Below are positions 20,401-30,456 of a DNA stretch of 64,000 nucleotides, piece by piece; the stretch's first letter is position 1, and the number at the start of each line of letters is the position of its first letter. Source of the stretch: Venturia oleaginea (Eukaryota; Ascomycota; Dothideomycetes; Venturiales; Venturiaceae); assembly GCA_013176395.1 (NCBI GenBank), contig JABMLP010000011.1, positions 1,550,001-1,614,000 of the forward strand, in the 5' to 3' direction. The notes below the pieces were generated by a model. The model was not told where the DNA came from. It was given only the letters and a program-made list of their open reading frames with translations, and searched no databases. The translations under genes and the position numbers were made by a program.

Positions 20401-20587
20401 TTCACGCAAAGCCGCAGACAACGCTGAAGCGTCATTGGCTTTGGAAGACATGCTTGCGCCAGATGATGAGAACATGGCGCACGCTGTGGCTTGCGTCACC
20501 AAGGCAGACATCGACCACGAGATACCTCGCACGTTCAATGAAGCTGTCAACGCCACTAACTCCCCTTTGTGGGTTACACCGATCAAC
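17435..20587 (+). pseudogene. Copia Gag-Pol polyprotein, truncated before RT
   Basis: About 1,050 codons of an open Copia polyprotein from ATG 17435. In order: Gag with the NYTEWRSAWTVALRYAGLW opening; a zinc-knuckle-like CSWCRKHNMTFIGHAYTNC near residue 254; aspartic protease WLLDTGASRHMTG near 388; pre-integrase HHCC region with FHHSVGHLHVPNPARI and CDMC; integrase core with HSDLSGKF (about 623), KSDNGGEY (about 699) and ELNGVAERWNQSI (about 731). It stops in the linker before RT at TPIN and then reads about 22 codons into the inverted Gypsy LTR. The next residues, NKEIQAHRDNGTWV, are at 15170 and below on the minus strand. Even re-joined, the element lacks the RT core, so it is non-autonomous. 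Confidence 0.92.
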
Positions 20588-20763
20588 TATTACGGGACGG
20601 TAGCTGGAAAGACGCAGCATACTCGTAGCCAAAGATTGTTTAGATTCAGTTAAAGAGTGAAGGTATCTACAAACAGAGAACCTCAATGAGGTTCTTTCTC
20701 TATACTAGGCTCAATCAGGCTTAGGCTCTTAGCCTATACCAACCATGGGCCATGCCCATAACA
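20588..20763 (-). repeat. Gypsy 3' LTR, copy 2
   Basis: 176 bp, reverse complement of the LTR at 116-291. Its outer edge interrupts Copia between TPIN and NKEI. Confidence 0.97.
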
Positions 20764-20775
20764 TTACCCCCCTCC

Positions 20776-23700
20776 TTACCGGGTGTGCAGGACTAAAGAG
20801 GGTGTGGTAGGTGGGATAATCAAACAGACAAACGCCATACATCGCTTCTGCCAGCTTGTAGCAGATTCGAAGGCGCTGGCCACCGCTACTCGGTTTCTTC
20901 GGGCCCCTGTTTGAGCTCCTATATCTTCGCCGACACCGTCGCCCTTGCCATACTCTGCCTCGAAGCGGTCTAAGTCCTCAACTTCTGTGAATAATGAACG
21001 TGGCTGCCAATCGGGATCTGCATAGCCTTTCCATTTGATTAATAACTGACGAACCCAGCCTCGCCCAACCCGTTTCTTCTCTGCGCGAAGTATACGTTCT
21101 ACTTCAAACTCAGCCTCTGTTTCTTCGGTTTGAGGCACTAATGGTGGCGGCTGGGTATCATCGGATTCTTGTGAGGGCAGTGTGTCGGTTGCGGCTCGGC
21201 GGAGTAGGTCAACGTGGAAACGGTTATGGATACCACTTGGCAGGTCAGCCAGCTCGTATACCATCGGGGAGATCTGGTTCTCGACAGTGTATTTGGCTTG
21301 CGTCCACGACAGTTTCTTTGATAGCTGCGGAGTATTGATATTCCTAAGGTTCAACCAGACTTTGTCGCCCTTTTTTAACGTTTCGGCAGCTTGACGTGAC
21401 CTGTTGGCGTCGTTCTCCATCTTCTGCTGGGACCAGGCCATCGCTGCCTGTGCATATTCTTGTGCCTCTTCTATTCGTTGCACAAAGGTCTCGGCATCGG
21501 CTGTTGGTGAGTTACTGGGTGAGATTCGTTGTACTTTCTGGATTGGTTCCGCATGGTAGCCGTGGGTTAGATAGAATGGACTCATCCCTGTGACTGAAGA
21601 GTCACGATTGTTCAGTGCTAACATAGCCGTAGGTAGTAGCGTTGGCCAGTCTAGTTGGGAGTATGCGATGAAGGCGCGGAGATAGCGTAGAACTTCCTGG
21701 TTCATACGCTCGGTCGCGCCATCGGTCTGTGGATGAAAGGCTGTAGAGAGTCTCTGCTCAATCTTTGTAAGTTCGCAAAGCTTCCTCCAAAAACGACCTG
21801 TCCAATTGCTGCCTCTGTCCGACGTCAATGCCATGGGAAATCCGTGGTAGCGATAGTGGCATTGTAAGAACCTTTTCGCGCACTCTTTGGCGCTCATTGT
21901 AGTCATAGCCTCCAACGTAACACTTTTGAGGAGGCGATCTGTGATAACCATGAGGTATTTTGGGCCGTTTTCCTCCGCGGGCAAATCAGTCATGAAATCG
22001 ATTGATAGCTCGCTGTGGAAGCGGGCCGGGATTGGAAGTGGTTTCAGAAGACCTCGCTTCTTATCACGCCATATTCCTGTTCTCCCACATACGTCGCAAT
22101 TACGTACAAACTGCCGGACTGTCTTGTATTGTTGGGGCCAAAAGAAACTTCTGGATAGAATCGCAAGCGTGCTATCTCTCCCTGGGTGTCCAGTAACATG
22201 GGAATCGTGAGTTTGTTGGACCAGCGTTGTTCGCAGCGGTTCCCAATCTGGTACCCATAGGATCCCTCTTCTCGTGACCGCGCCGTGGTCGTCTACTTCG
22301 CATTCGGGTAGCTGTACCGACAACTTGAGCTCTGGAGGAAAGGAACGTTCGCCAGTAACTATAGCCGTATGAATAGCTTCGTAGGATTGGTCCTCTGCTA
22401 TTGCGCGATCCCAGAGAAGTTGTAACTCTGGTTTCTCGAAAAGATCGCATCCTTTTGCAACTGACCGGTTTTGACCGTACCTAGTAGTGGACCGGTGTTG
22501 ACCGTTTTCGGCAGTCAGCTGGTGTCGACCGTCCAGTCCAGTATTTTGCTGGGGCTCCCGTATAACGTCCCATGTACTATTGGATGTATTCGGTGTATTG
22601 ACTGGGCAGATAAGGGCTTGTATTGCGATTGTTTCGGTCGTCCTCTCGGAAAGAGGAGGAAGCCATTCGTCCTTGATCAACTGGGCCACTCGCCCTTGTA
22701 GTCTCTCGTCGTTCTTGTCATGTGGCATATCTTGATGTCTTCTTGATAGTGCGTCTGGTCTTTGCGCTAGTTTTCCGGCGCGAAATTCCAGCTGGAATTG
22801 GTACTCAGATAGAATTAGCGACCATCTTGCTTGTCTCTCTGACAAACGCTGCGCTGTCATAAAGTAGCGGAGATTCTTGTGATCGGTAAGGACTTTGAAA
22901 GGTGCTGCAACACTGCGTAGTTCTCCTCTCCAGTGTTCAATGGACTTGATTACTGCCAGTAATTCTTTATCGTGGATCTCGTAGTTACATTCAGCCGCAG
23001 TGAGCTTGCGGGAGAAGTATGCTACTGGTCGTAGTTTTCCTTTCATATCCTTCTGCGACAACGTGCCTCCCAGCGCGTAGCCAGAGCAGTCGCACTCGAG
23101 TACCGTATCCAGGTCTGGATTCCAGTGAGCCAGTATTGGGGCGGAGATGAATAGCTCCTTCAAGACTTGAAAGGCGTTCTCATGTTCTTTGTTCCAGACA
23201 AAAGCGACGGCCTTCCGTGTTAACTTGATTAAGGGGTCGGAGAGCTCTGAGAAGTTGTCGATGAAGTCTCGGTAGAAATTTGCAAAGCCTAGGAAGGAGC
23301 GTACGCCTGTGACATTGACTGGAGCCTCCCATTCTTTAATCGCGGCAACTTTCTCTGGGTCGACTTTGATCCCTTCTCCTGCAGTGATAATGAACCCCAG
23401 ATATTTGACCTCCTGAACAGCAAACTCGCACTTGCTTAAGTCTAGCCGAAGTCCAGCAGTCTTGAGCTTGGCAAGAATTTGGTTAACCTTAACCATGTGA
23501 TCCAGATAGTCGCCGTCGCTCCATATCAAGACATCGTCCATGTAGGCTGAACAGCAGATATCTAGGGATTCCCGTAGGACTCCGTTGATGTATCGTTGAA
23601 AGCTCGCGGGTGCGCCAGCTAGTCCGAAGGGGGTAACTAGCCATTCGAATAGTCCAAATCGAGTGCGAAAAGCCGTTTTCCACTCATCGCCGTGCTTGAT

Positions 23701-24852
23701 GCGGAGCCGATGAAATGCCGCTCTGACGTCAAGTTTGGTGTACCAACGCGCTGTTGCTAGATTTCGTAGGGTTTCTCGGATTAGTGGCAATGGGTAGCGG
23801 TCCGATCGAGTGATTCGATTCAGTGCCCGATAGTCTACACACATCCGAATGCCTCCACCTGGTTTCCTTACAAATAAGACTGGGGCTGCCGCTGGTGAGT
23901 TGCTGGCGCGTATCCAGCCCTTGTCCATATAGTCCGAAAGTGTTTTTCGTAGGACTAATAGCTCTTCCCTCGACATGCCGTATAATGGGCCCCAAGGAAC
24001 TTCTGCCTCGCGACCTTGTTCATCTCGTATCAATTCGATAACGTGATCGCGACCCTCTTGATGGGGCGCGATCTCTCCGTCTTCGTCGTCGAGAAAGGCA
24101 TCAGCATGCTCTGCTATTTCTTCTGGTATCTCTTGTCGCATTTCTTCCTCAGTCTTTCTCTGTTTTCTTTCTGCTAACTTGCTTAGGGCCTTGTTGATAT
24201 CCGACATCGAGATAGCCAACACTTGTGTACCATCCGGTCCATCTCTTCTCAACCGTCGCTGGGCCCTTCCAACAATAGCTGCAAATACAGATCCTGACAC
24301 TAGACAAGCCGCCCGCACGTGAGCGAGCCGGTCTCGCGCTTTGGTGTTCTGTTCTAGCCACCCCTTTTCTCTTACCGTGATGCGCTGGGATCCTTGACCA
24401 ATAAGCAGCTTTCTCTTAGCTGCTATATATCGCACCCAGTTTCTCTCTGCCCATGCCTTGCCTAGGATAATAGGGAAGCTCAATCCTTTCACTATATACC
24501 CATAGACTCGCTCTGCTCGACCATCAATGTCGATCGTAGCGTAGGTCATGTGCGTAATACGGAGGTCTTCTCCGTTCTCGTGGCTCTCTTTAGCCAGTGC
24601 CAATTGTTTGGTGTCAATTGGGATGCGCGGTAGACGATGTGTTTGGACACTCTTCTCGCTGAAAGCAGCATAAGGGAGGCAGCCGTTATCAAAGAAGGAT
24701 TCGGTGAAAGAAGTTCCATTGATCAAGGTATCTATCAAGAAGGGTGTACTTTCCATCCTATCCTTTGCTGCTTTGATTTCTCTTATGCCTGGTAGCTTTG
24801 TAATGTCTTCGCCATGTACATCTACTTCAGACCCTCGTGCGCGACGATGCAC
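20776..24852 (-). CDS. Gypsy Pol polyprotein with chromodomain, copy 2
   Basis: 1,358-codon open frame with the same domain order as copy 1: DNG protease, YMDD reverse transcriptase, RNase H, HHCC/DDE integrase, chromodomain. The only protein difference I found is Glu instead of Asp at the codon ending at 23179, caused by a T-to-G transversion, which is not a RIP-type change. The frame is in -1 phase after gag, as in copy 1. Both copies may be active. Confidence 0.95.
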   Translation of the reverse strand: MHRRARGSEVDVHGEDITKLPGIREIKAAKDRMESTPFLIDTLINGTSFTESFFDNGCLPYAAFSEKSVQTHRLPRIPIDTKQLALAKESHENGEDLRITHMTYATIDIDGRAERVYGYIVKGLSFPIILGKAWAERNWVRYIAAKRKLLIGQGSQRITVREKGWLEQNTKARDRLAHVRAACLVSGSVFAAIVGRAQRRLRRDGPDGTQVLAISMSDINKALSKLAERKQRKTEEEMRQEIPEEIAEHADAFLDDEDGEIAPHQEGRDHVIELIRDEQGREAEVPWGPLYGMSREELLVLRKTLSDYMDKGWIRASNSPAAAPVLFVRKPGGGIRMCVDYRALNRITRSDRYPLPLIRETLRNLATARWYTKLDVRAAFHRLRIKHGDEWKTAFRTRFGLFEWLVTPFGLAGAPASFQRYINGVLRESLDICCSAYMDDVLIWSDGDYLDHMVKVNQILAKLKTAGLRLDLSKCEFAVQEVKYLGFIITAGEGIKVDPEKVAAIKEWEAPVNVTGVRSFLGFANFYRDFIDNFSELSDPLIKLTRKAVAFVWNKEHENAFQVLKELFISAPILAHWNPDLDTVLECDCSGYALGGTLSQKDMKGKLRPVAYFSRKLTAAECNYEIHDKELLAVIKSIEHWRGELRSVAAPFKVLTDHKNLRYFMTAQRLSERQARWSLILSEYQFQLEFRAGKLAQRPDALSRRHQDMPHDKNDERLQGRVAQLIKDEWLPPLSERTTETIAIQALICPVNTPNTSNSTWDVIREPQQNTGLDGRHQLTAENGQHRSTTRYGQNRSVAKGCDLFEKPELQLLWDRAIAEDQSYEAIHTAIVTGERSFPPELKLSVQLPECEVDDHGAVTRRGILWVPDWEPLRTTLVQQTHDSHVTGHPGRDSTLAILSRSFFWPQQYKTVRQFVRNCDVCGRTGIWRDKKRGLLKPLPIPARFHSELSIDFMTDLPAEENGPKYLMVITDRLLKSVTLEAMTTMSAKECAKRFLQCHYRYHGFPMALTSDRGSNWTGRFWRKLCELTKIEQRLSTAFHPQTDGATERMNQEVLRYLRAFIAYSQLDWPTLLPTAMLALNNRDSSVTGMSPFYLTHGYHAEPIQKVQRISPSNSPTADAETFVQRIEEAQEYAQAAMAWSQQKMENDANRSRQAAETLKKGDKVWLNLRNINTPQLSKKLSWTQAKYTVENQISPMVYELADLPSGIHNRFHVDLLRRAATDTLPSQESDDTQPPPLVPQTEETEAEFEVERILRAEKKRVGRGWVRQLLIKWKGYADPDWQPRSLFTEVEDLDRFEAEYGKGDGVGEDIGAQTGARRNRVAVASAFESATSWQKRCMAFVCLIIPPTTPSLVLHTR

Positions 24853-24860
24853 AAGGGTAG

Positions 24861-25964
24861 CTAGTTTTCCGACTCTGATGAGGCTTCCTGTAGGGAGTCA
24901 TCGGTATGCTGTGTGATTACCGCAGTGACCTGAGTCTTTGGACGTGTTGCTGGTCGGAATTCGCATACGTTCGGGTGGTGCTTGGGCTTCTTACAGCGCC
25001 CGCATTTGCCCGCTTGTATAAGTGCCAAGAACTCTGTTTGGGATCGCCATTTCGCTCTAGGTCGTCGGTCCTTCTTCGCATCCTTTCCGAGTGTATCGAC
25101 CCGAGCTATCAGTGCTGCGATCTGCGCTGAAAGGGCGTTGATGCCAGTCATTTCGACATCGCCTTCTGCGTCACGACTGACTGTTTGGGGTGATTGTGGC
25201 CTCCCTCGAGTCGTTGGCGTCTCCTTATCCGTACTTGGATAGCGGCGTTGGTGGGATAGAGCCTCTGTCTTCGTCGCGAAGTACTGTACATCTTTTACGT
25301 AAGTGTCGTAGTCGTCCCTGGACAATCGCACTGATTTCAAGGTCTGTTGGAGGGAGTAGTTGAGCGCGTTGTTCATGATAGTGATCTTTGAGGCTCTTTG
25401 CGGCGCTAGGGATCCAGCTTGCGATGTCAGTTGTTCGAACTGCTGGCGGAAGTCTTCGAACGGTTGTCTGCTGCCTTGGCTAATCTTGTTCAGCTCGTCG
25501 AGAGCTTTAGCTTCCGCTTCATGATCTAAGAACTTGTCGTCCATATGCTTGATAAAGGACTCGGGTTCGTAGTTGTCATGTTGCTCTCCATTGCTTAGCC
25601 ATTGGATGACGCGTTGTTGTTTCTCTGTCGGAAGCCCGTTGAAGATGTTCGCGCATATTCCTTGATTGCTTCCAAGCTTCCCATTTTCAACAGTGATTTT
25701 TGTCTTGATCTGCCATCTGAACAGCGTGTAGTTGTCTCTTTTCCCGTCCCATTTAGGCCATGCAATAGCTTTTGCACCGGTGTTCCCATCAACACTGACT
25801 GCGGTCAGAGCTGCCACCAATTGTTGTACGGTGTCAGGCGAATTTGCTCGAGCCATTGAGAGTTTGTCGATTCCTTGCGTAATGCTCGCGATTGGGTCGT
25901 CGTCGGTAGTAGGGGTGTAGGTTGTAGGAGTCGATAGGGTACTGTTGCTACGCATCAAGTACAC
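24861..25964 (-). CDS. Gypsy Gag, copy 2
   Basis: The same 367-aa Gag as at 317-1420, with the same CGRCKKPKHHPNVC stretch near the C terminus and the same GGAAAAC before the stop. It lies directly downstream of the self-priming PBS. Confidence 0.9.
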   Translation of the reverse strand: MYLMRSNSTLSTPTTYTPTTDDDPIASITQGIDKLSMARANSPDTVQQLVAALTAVSVDGNTGAKAIAWPKWDGKRDNYTLFRWQIKTKITVENGKLGSNQGICANIFNGLPTEKQQRVIQWLSNGEQHDNYEPESFIKHMDDKFLDHEAEAKALDELNKISQGSRQPFEDFRQQFEQLTSQAGSLAPQRASKITIMNNALNYSLQQTLKSVRLSRDDYDTYVKDVQYFATKTEALSHQRRYPSTDKETPTTRGRPQSPQTVSRDAEGDVEMTGINALSAQIAALIARVDTLGKDAKKDRRPRAKWRSQTEFLALIQAGKCGRCKKPKHHPNVCEFRPATRPKTQVTAVITQHTDDSLQEASSESEN

Positions 25965-25978
25965 CTAGGTTTGTAAAG

Positions 25979-25989
25979 AACTGAATCTA
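25979..25989 (-). promoter_or_regulatory. Self-priming primer-binding site, Gypsy copy 2
   Basis: The 11-nt PBS beside the 5' LTR, complementary to LTR positions 26043-26053 on the same RNA. Same arrangement as in copy 1. Confidence 0.8.
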
Positions 25990-26165
25990 TATTACGGGAC
26001 GGTAGCTGGAAAGACGCAGCATACTCGTAGCCAAAGATTGTTTAGATTCAGTTAAAGAGTGAAGGTATCTACAAACAGAGAACCTCAATGAGGTTCTTTC
26101 TCTATACTAGGCTCAATCAGGCTTAGGCTCTTAGCCTATACCAACCATGGGCCATGCCCATAACA
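25990..26165 (-). repeat. Gypsy 5' LTR, copy 2
   Basis: 176-bp LTR, identical to the others. It is followed by ccgac and then LINE ORF2 in the plus direction. Confidence 0.97.
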
Positions 26166-26170
26166 CCGAC

Positions 26171-27302
26171 AACGAACAAGGAGGATGGCCCAGCAAGGAT
26201 GTGTTTCTTTGTCAACAAAAGGCTAGACCACGGCAGCCTGCAATTCGAACAGCACACAAGAGACGTCTGCTCATTGAGAATCAGTATCAGCAATGGCGAT
26301 CAAACAGAAAACGAGCTGGTAATACACAACGTCTACAATACGGTCCAAAACATGCCAAACCGCATCAGCTCACTGCCGACCCTAAGAGCTCGATTGGAGG
26401 AACACGCGCTGAAAGAACAGATGGTATTAGGCGACTTGAACTTACACCATAGAATGTGGGGTGGAGCGCAGGTCGTACACGAAGACCGAGAAGCGGAAGA
26501 ACTTATCGAAATTATGGAGAGATTTGATATGTCAAGCATGCTGCAGCTCGGAACGGTAACGTACGAAGAAGGCAGCAGCAGGACGACGATTGATATGTGC
26601 TGGATGACATTAGGCTTGATTGACAGGACCATCAGTAGCAGAGTAGACAGAGAGCTAGACCACGACTCAGACCACCTCCCCAACAGCATCATACTGAATC
26701 TCCGGACGCGCTCCACGGAAATCAGGCCAGGATGCAACTGGAAACTCCTAGACTGCAAGGAGTTCTGCGGGACGCTCAGAGACACCCTACCGGCACGAAG
26801 GAGACCAAGGACGAAAGCAGCGCTAGACATGTACACGATGGAGTTAGTCAAAGCGATCAAAGATGCAGCAGCGAAGACAATTCCCCTCACAAGACCATGC
26901 ACCAAGGCGAAAGAGGGATGGGACGGAACATGCTCGAGAGCATTGGCAGATACAAAACGTCTAAGGCGCATACACGAGAGAAGACACACGGAGGAGACAT
27001 GGGAAAACTACCGCGAGGCGAGGAACCACAAGACACGGACGTTCAAGAAGGCGCTCCGGCAAGCACACAGAGACCGCGTAGAAATGGCAGCAAGCTCCAC
27101 TGAATCCCTCTGGAAAATAGCCAAGTGGGCGCGCAATAGAGAAAGCCAGCCCCCAAGTGTGACGCCAATTATCAAGTGTCCGACGACCGGCAACCAGGCT
27201 ACTACACCCTCGGCAAAAACGATTCTCCTTCGGGACGCCTTCTTCCCAGCACCGCCAGAAGCAGACCTCGACGATCTACAGGATGCAAGATATGATGATT
27301 GT
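26171..27302 (+). pseudogene. LINE ORF2: endonuclease to RT linker
   Basis: Open frame continuing from the endonuclease start at 5694-5887. Visible endonuclease motifs are MVLGDLNLHHRMWGG (Asp/Asn catalytic pair) and the C-terminal DHDSDHLP (SDH). A long basic linker follows with LRRIHERRHTEETWENYREA and the pre-RT stretch SLWKIAKWAR. It ends at DARYDDC, where the 305-bp solo LTR sits between two copies of ATTGT. Removing the LTR and one duplicate keeps the frame into 27613. Confidence 0.9.
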
Positions 27303-27607
27303 TGTTTGGATAATGGCGTTGCGTGTGGCACATGATCTTGCATGTAGCCATAGTGCCATATGTGGCACCAGGCTGATGATGTGGCTATAGGTTAGGATAA
27401 CCTATAATACCACATTACCCCACTACGTTTGTTGGCATTCACGCAATGTATATAGATACATAGGGTCTGCACTCTCATGTGCAGACGAACAACCAACTAT
27501 CAAACATTATCATACCAACTTACAACAAGTACTTGTTACCCATCTAATATACCTAATGACAACCACCTTCCTATACACCTGATAGGATCCGTGGAGATAC
27601 ACCAACA
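27303..27607. repeat. Solo LTR (305 bp) with 5-bp TSD
   Basis: The insert begins TGTTTGGATAATGG and ends ACACCAACA. It is flanked by ATTGT at 27298-27302 and 27608-27612. The TGTT..AACA ends and 5-bp duplication identify an LTR, probably Copia-type. It is unrelated to the other LTRs in the window. Confidence 0.9.
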
Positions 27608-27612
27608 ATTGT

Positions 27613-30168
27613 ATACCAATGCCAAACGTTACTGAGAAGGAGGTACTGGACGCAATACAAGCAGCGTCACCCTTCAAGGCCCCGGGACCGGATGGGATCC
27701 CAAACAAGGCCTTGCAGACGGCATCTTATATGTTGGTGGGACACCTGGCGACAATCATGAACCAGAGCCTACAACTGGGCCACTACCCGACACATTTCCA
27801 AAGCTCGACCACGGTAGTGCTACGCAAACCAGGGAAGGACGACTACTCGACTCCAAAGGCATACCGACCTATTGCGCTCCTGAATACGATTGGCAAGGCC
27901 ATGGACGCAGTAATCGCTAAGAGACTTAGCTACCTGGTGGAAACACACCAAGTCATCCCAAGGATGCACATGGGAGGCAGGAAGTTAAGGTCAACGGAAC
28001 ACGCACTACACGCTGTAATCGAGAGAATCTACAACGCTTGGAACAACGGAAAAGGACAAGTCGCTAGCCTGCTGCTCCTTGACGTGTCAGGCGCCTTCGA
28101 CAACGTATCCCACAAGAGACTCCTACACAATCTTCGGAAAAGAAAAGTTGATGAGAGAACAGTACGATGGATTGCTAGCTTCCTGAGCGATAGACGCACG
28201 CGAATTGTCATCGATGGCTACGAATCTGACGAGTACACGGTTGAGACTGGGGTACCACAGGGATCGCCCCTATCCCCCATCTTATACATATTCTACAACT
28301 CTGACCTTATTGAGCAATGCGACTCAGGCGACGATACTGCAGCTACAGGCTATATCGATGACGCAGCCATACTTACATGGGGCAACACAACAGAAGAAAC
28401 GTGCAAGAAACTCGAAAACGCGCTGGAAAAGGCAAACTGTTGGGCAAAGACACATGCATCAAAATTCGCCCCAGAAAAGTTCCAACTGACACACTTCACA
28501 AGAAGACGCACCCGTATAAACACACAACAGCCCGTTCAAACGGCATGGGGATGCATTGCGCCTAAGACAACGTGCAAATATCTAGGCGTGACGCTAGACA
28601 GCAAACTCCAATGGAAGGAACACATCGAAGAAATCAAGCGGAAAACTACAAAAACAGTGAACGCACTGTGCTCTCTGGGCAGCTCAACATGGGGCGTCAG
28701 TCTGCTAGATATGCGAAAAATCTACCGCGGAGTAGTAGTCCCTCAGATGATGTACGCGTGTTCAATCTGGTCGAATTCAGGAATGAGGGGAAAACCATAC
28801 ACGAGAAAAACACTCGACACACTTCAGTCAATCCAAGCACGTGCAGCACGAATTATCTGTGGAGCGTTCAAAGCGACATCCAGAGTCGCCCTCGACATAG
28901 AGACCTACCTGCTCCCAGTCGAACAACAAATCTGGAAACACAACACCGAAACCCTCAGCTGTATACTCACGTGCCAAGACCTCCCTAAACTGCTAGATAC
29001 TCAATTCGGAGAACCAAGGTCAAGACAACGAGCAAGCTACGATAGCCCATTATACAACATATATCGAGACGCCGAAGAGAAAGGAGCAGCAAATCTCGAC
29101 AAGCGAGAGACAATCCCGCCGTTCGTAGCAGCACCATGGTGGCAAGGCCCAAAGACACATATCGCACCAAGCGATGAAGCGGCACACTCTGAGCACGACT
29201 CCGTCACTAGAGTCGAGGGTAATATTTGCATCTATACAGATGGGAGTAGCATAGACGGACATACAGGCGCTGCAGCAGTCTGGCCGCTGAAAAGACAGAC
29301 GAGAAGCACGTATATGGGCCCTGAGACGACCTCCACGGTGTACGCAGCTGAAATTCAAGGAATAAATCTAGCGCTGCATATGGTTCAAACAGACATCGAG
29401 GCAGGAAACGAACGGAGAGACATCAATATCTTCACCGACAACCAGGCAGCGATACGCTCGCTGACAAGGCCGGAAGGCCGATCAGGAGCATACATTGTCA
29501 AGCGGATTGTACAACGGATCACACAACTTCACGAGTACGGAGCTATCGTGAACATCCGATGGATCCCTGCCCACGAGGGAATTGACGGGAACGAGGCCGC
29601 TAACCAAGCCGCCAGGGAGGCCACTGGATGGAGAGAAGACGGAGAGAAAGGACCAAGAGCTGATATGCCACCGGAACTGTACCCGCTAAGAACGACAATC
29701 AAGACGTGGTGCTGGAAGGTAGTGAATAAACAATGGTTGACTAGCTGGAAATCCGAGACAAAGGGGAAAGCCACGAGGAGATACACACCTAAGCCTACTA
29801 AAAGGGTGCTCCAACTCCATCAAGACCGGAGCAAGCGAGAAAGTGCGATCCTCGTACAGATGAGAACTGAAAAGATAGGGCTCAAGGCCTTCCTCTTCAG
29901 CCGACGTGTCCAAGGTATCCCAGACTCTAGGTGTGACTGCCGTGAAGGGATGCAGACCGTAGCCCATATCCTCCTGGAATGCCGCAAGTTCCGGGACATC
30001 CGGAGAGACGAGTTGGGCCGCTTCCCAGGACGAAACAACCTCCGGAATATCTTGACTACGCATAAGTTAGCCACAAAAGCTATCAGATTCATGGAACAGA
30101 CGCGGGTCCTTGGGCATAGTGGGATCGAAAACGCGCAGACGACGCTGAGCATTGAGGGGAGACTGTAG
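27613..30168 (+). pseudogene. LINE ORF2: reverse transcriptase and RNase H
   Basis: An 850-codon open frame, intact in itself but separated from its endonuclease. The RT begins with AIQAASPFKAPGPDGIPNKA, continues with LLLDVSGAFDNVSHKRL and GVPQGSPLSPILY, and has YIDD near residue 245. RNase H has YTDGSS (about 539), YAAEIQGINLAL (about 577), TDNQAAIRS (about 606) and IPAHEGIDGNEAA (about 651). A C-terminal CDCREGMQTVAHILLEC forms the terminal Cys/His motif usual in RNase H-bearing LINEs. It would copy LINE RNA at a nicked target. This copy is disabled by two insertions and the ORF1 lesions. Confidence 0.92.
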
Positions 30169-30456
30169 GTAGACGGAAAGCGAAATATGAGGCATTGCCT
30201 CCCGGAATCTAGATAGCACAGATGTACTGGTAGAACAACCGACATTTACAAGAGCCATTGGGCATTTGGAAATAGTGGTTGAGGGAAAAGAGGGGGGATC
30301 GAGGGGATAGCTGGTCTTGTTTTGGTAAGCAGGGCGAAGTGGGACGTGGTAGATCATATCACGTGTCGGCTGTCTGATGAAGTCCCCCTAACCGGGCATA
30401 GCTGCGTGATTAAGCGGCTGCAACCGAGTAGGATAAAATCAATCAATCAATCAATC
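30169..30456 (+). repeat. LINE 3' UTR and (AATC)n tail
   Basis: 288 bp conserved with 15575-15884, ending in about five AATC units. Simple-repeat tails replace poly(A) in several fungal LINEs. Confidence 0.8.

Larger units (their letters stand above)
17069..20587 (+). mobile_element. Ty1/Copia element, 5' part
   Basis: It has the 5' LTR (17069-17236), a primer-binding site, a leader and a long gag-pol frame. The element is cut at 20587 by Gypsy copy 2, with tcaac at 20583-20587 as the target 5-mer. The left flank aggtg (17064-17068) pairs with cacct at 14538-14542. Identical LTRs indicate a recent insertion into the permease gene in antisense orientation. Confidence 0.93.
20588..26165 (-). 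mobile_element. Full-length Ty3/Gypsy chromovirus, copy 2 (inverted)
   Basis: Same 5,578-bp element as copy 1, on the minus strand; coordinates map as x to 26281 minus x. LTRs are 20588-20763 and 25990-26165, the PBS is 25979-25989 and the polypurine tract about 20767-20777. The left flank is tcaac (inside Copia) and the right flank ccgac (inside the LINE), so its two ends sit in two different target sites. This shows that it is a product of recombination between Gypsy copies rather than a simple insertion. Confidence 0.97.
26166..30456 (+). mobile_element. LINE (non-LTR retrotransposon), 3' part
   Basis: Continuation of the LINE whose 5' half lies at 5694-7740 on the other strand. It carries the rest of ORF2, a 3' UTR and an (AATC)n tail at about 30437-30455. 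It is interrupted by a 305-bp solo LTR. The presence of RNase H, the ORF1 knuckles and the short tandem tail fit the fungal Tad1-like clade. No 5' target duplication can be assigned. Confidence 0.92.

Noticed and set aside
20588..20653. Continuation of the Copia polyprotein to 20653
   Set aside because: The last 22 codons are antisense Gypsy LTR read through by chance.
26154..26170. ATG upstream of the LINE ORF2 part at 26154
   Set aside because: It lies inside the Gypsy LTR; the true ORF2 start is at 5887 on the other strand.
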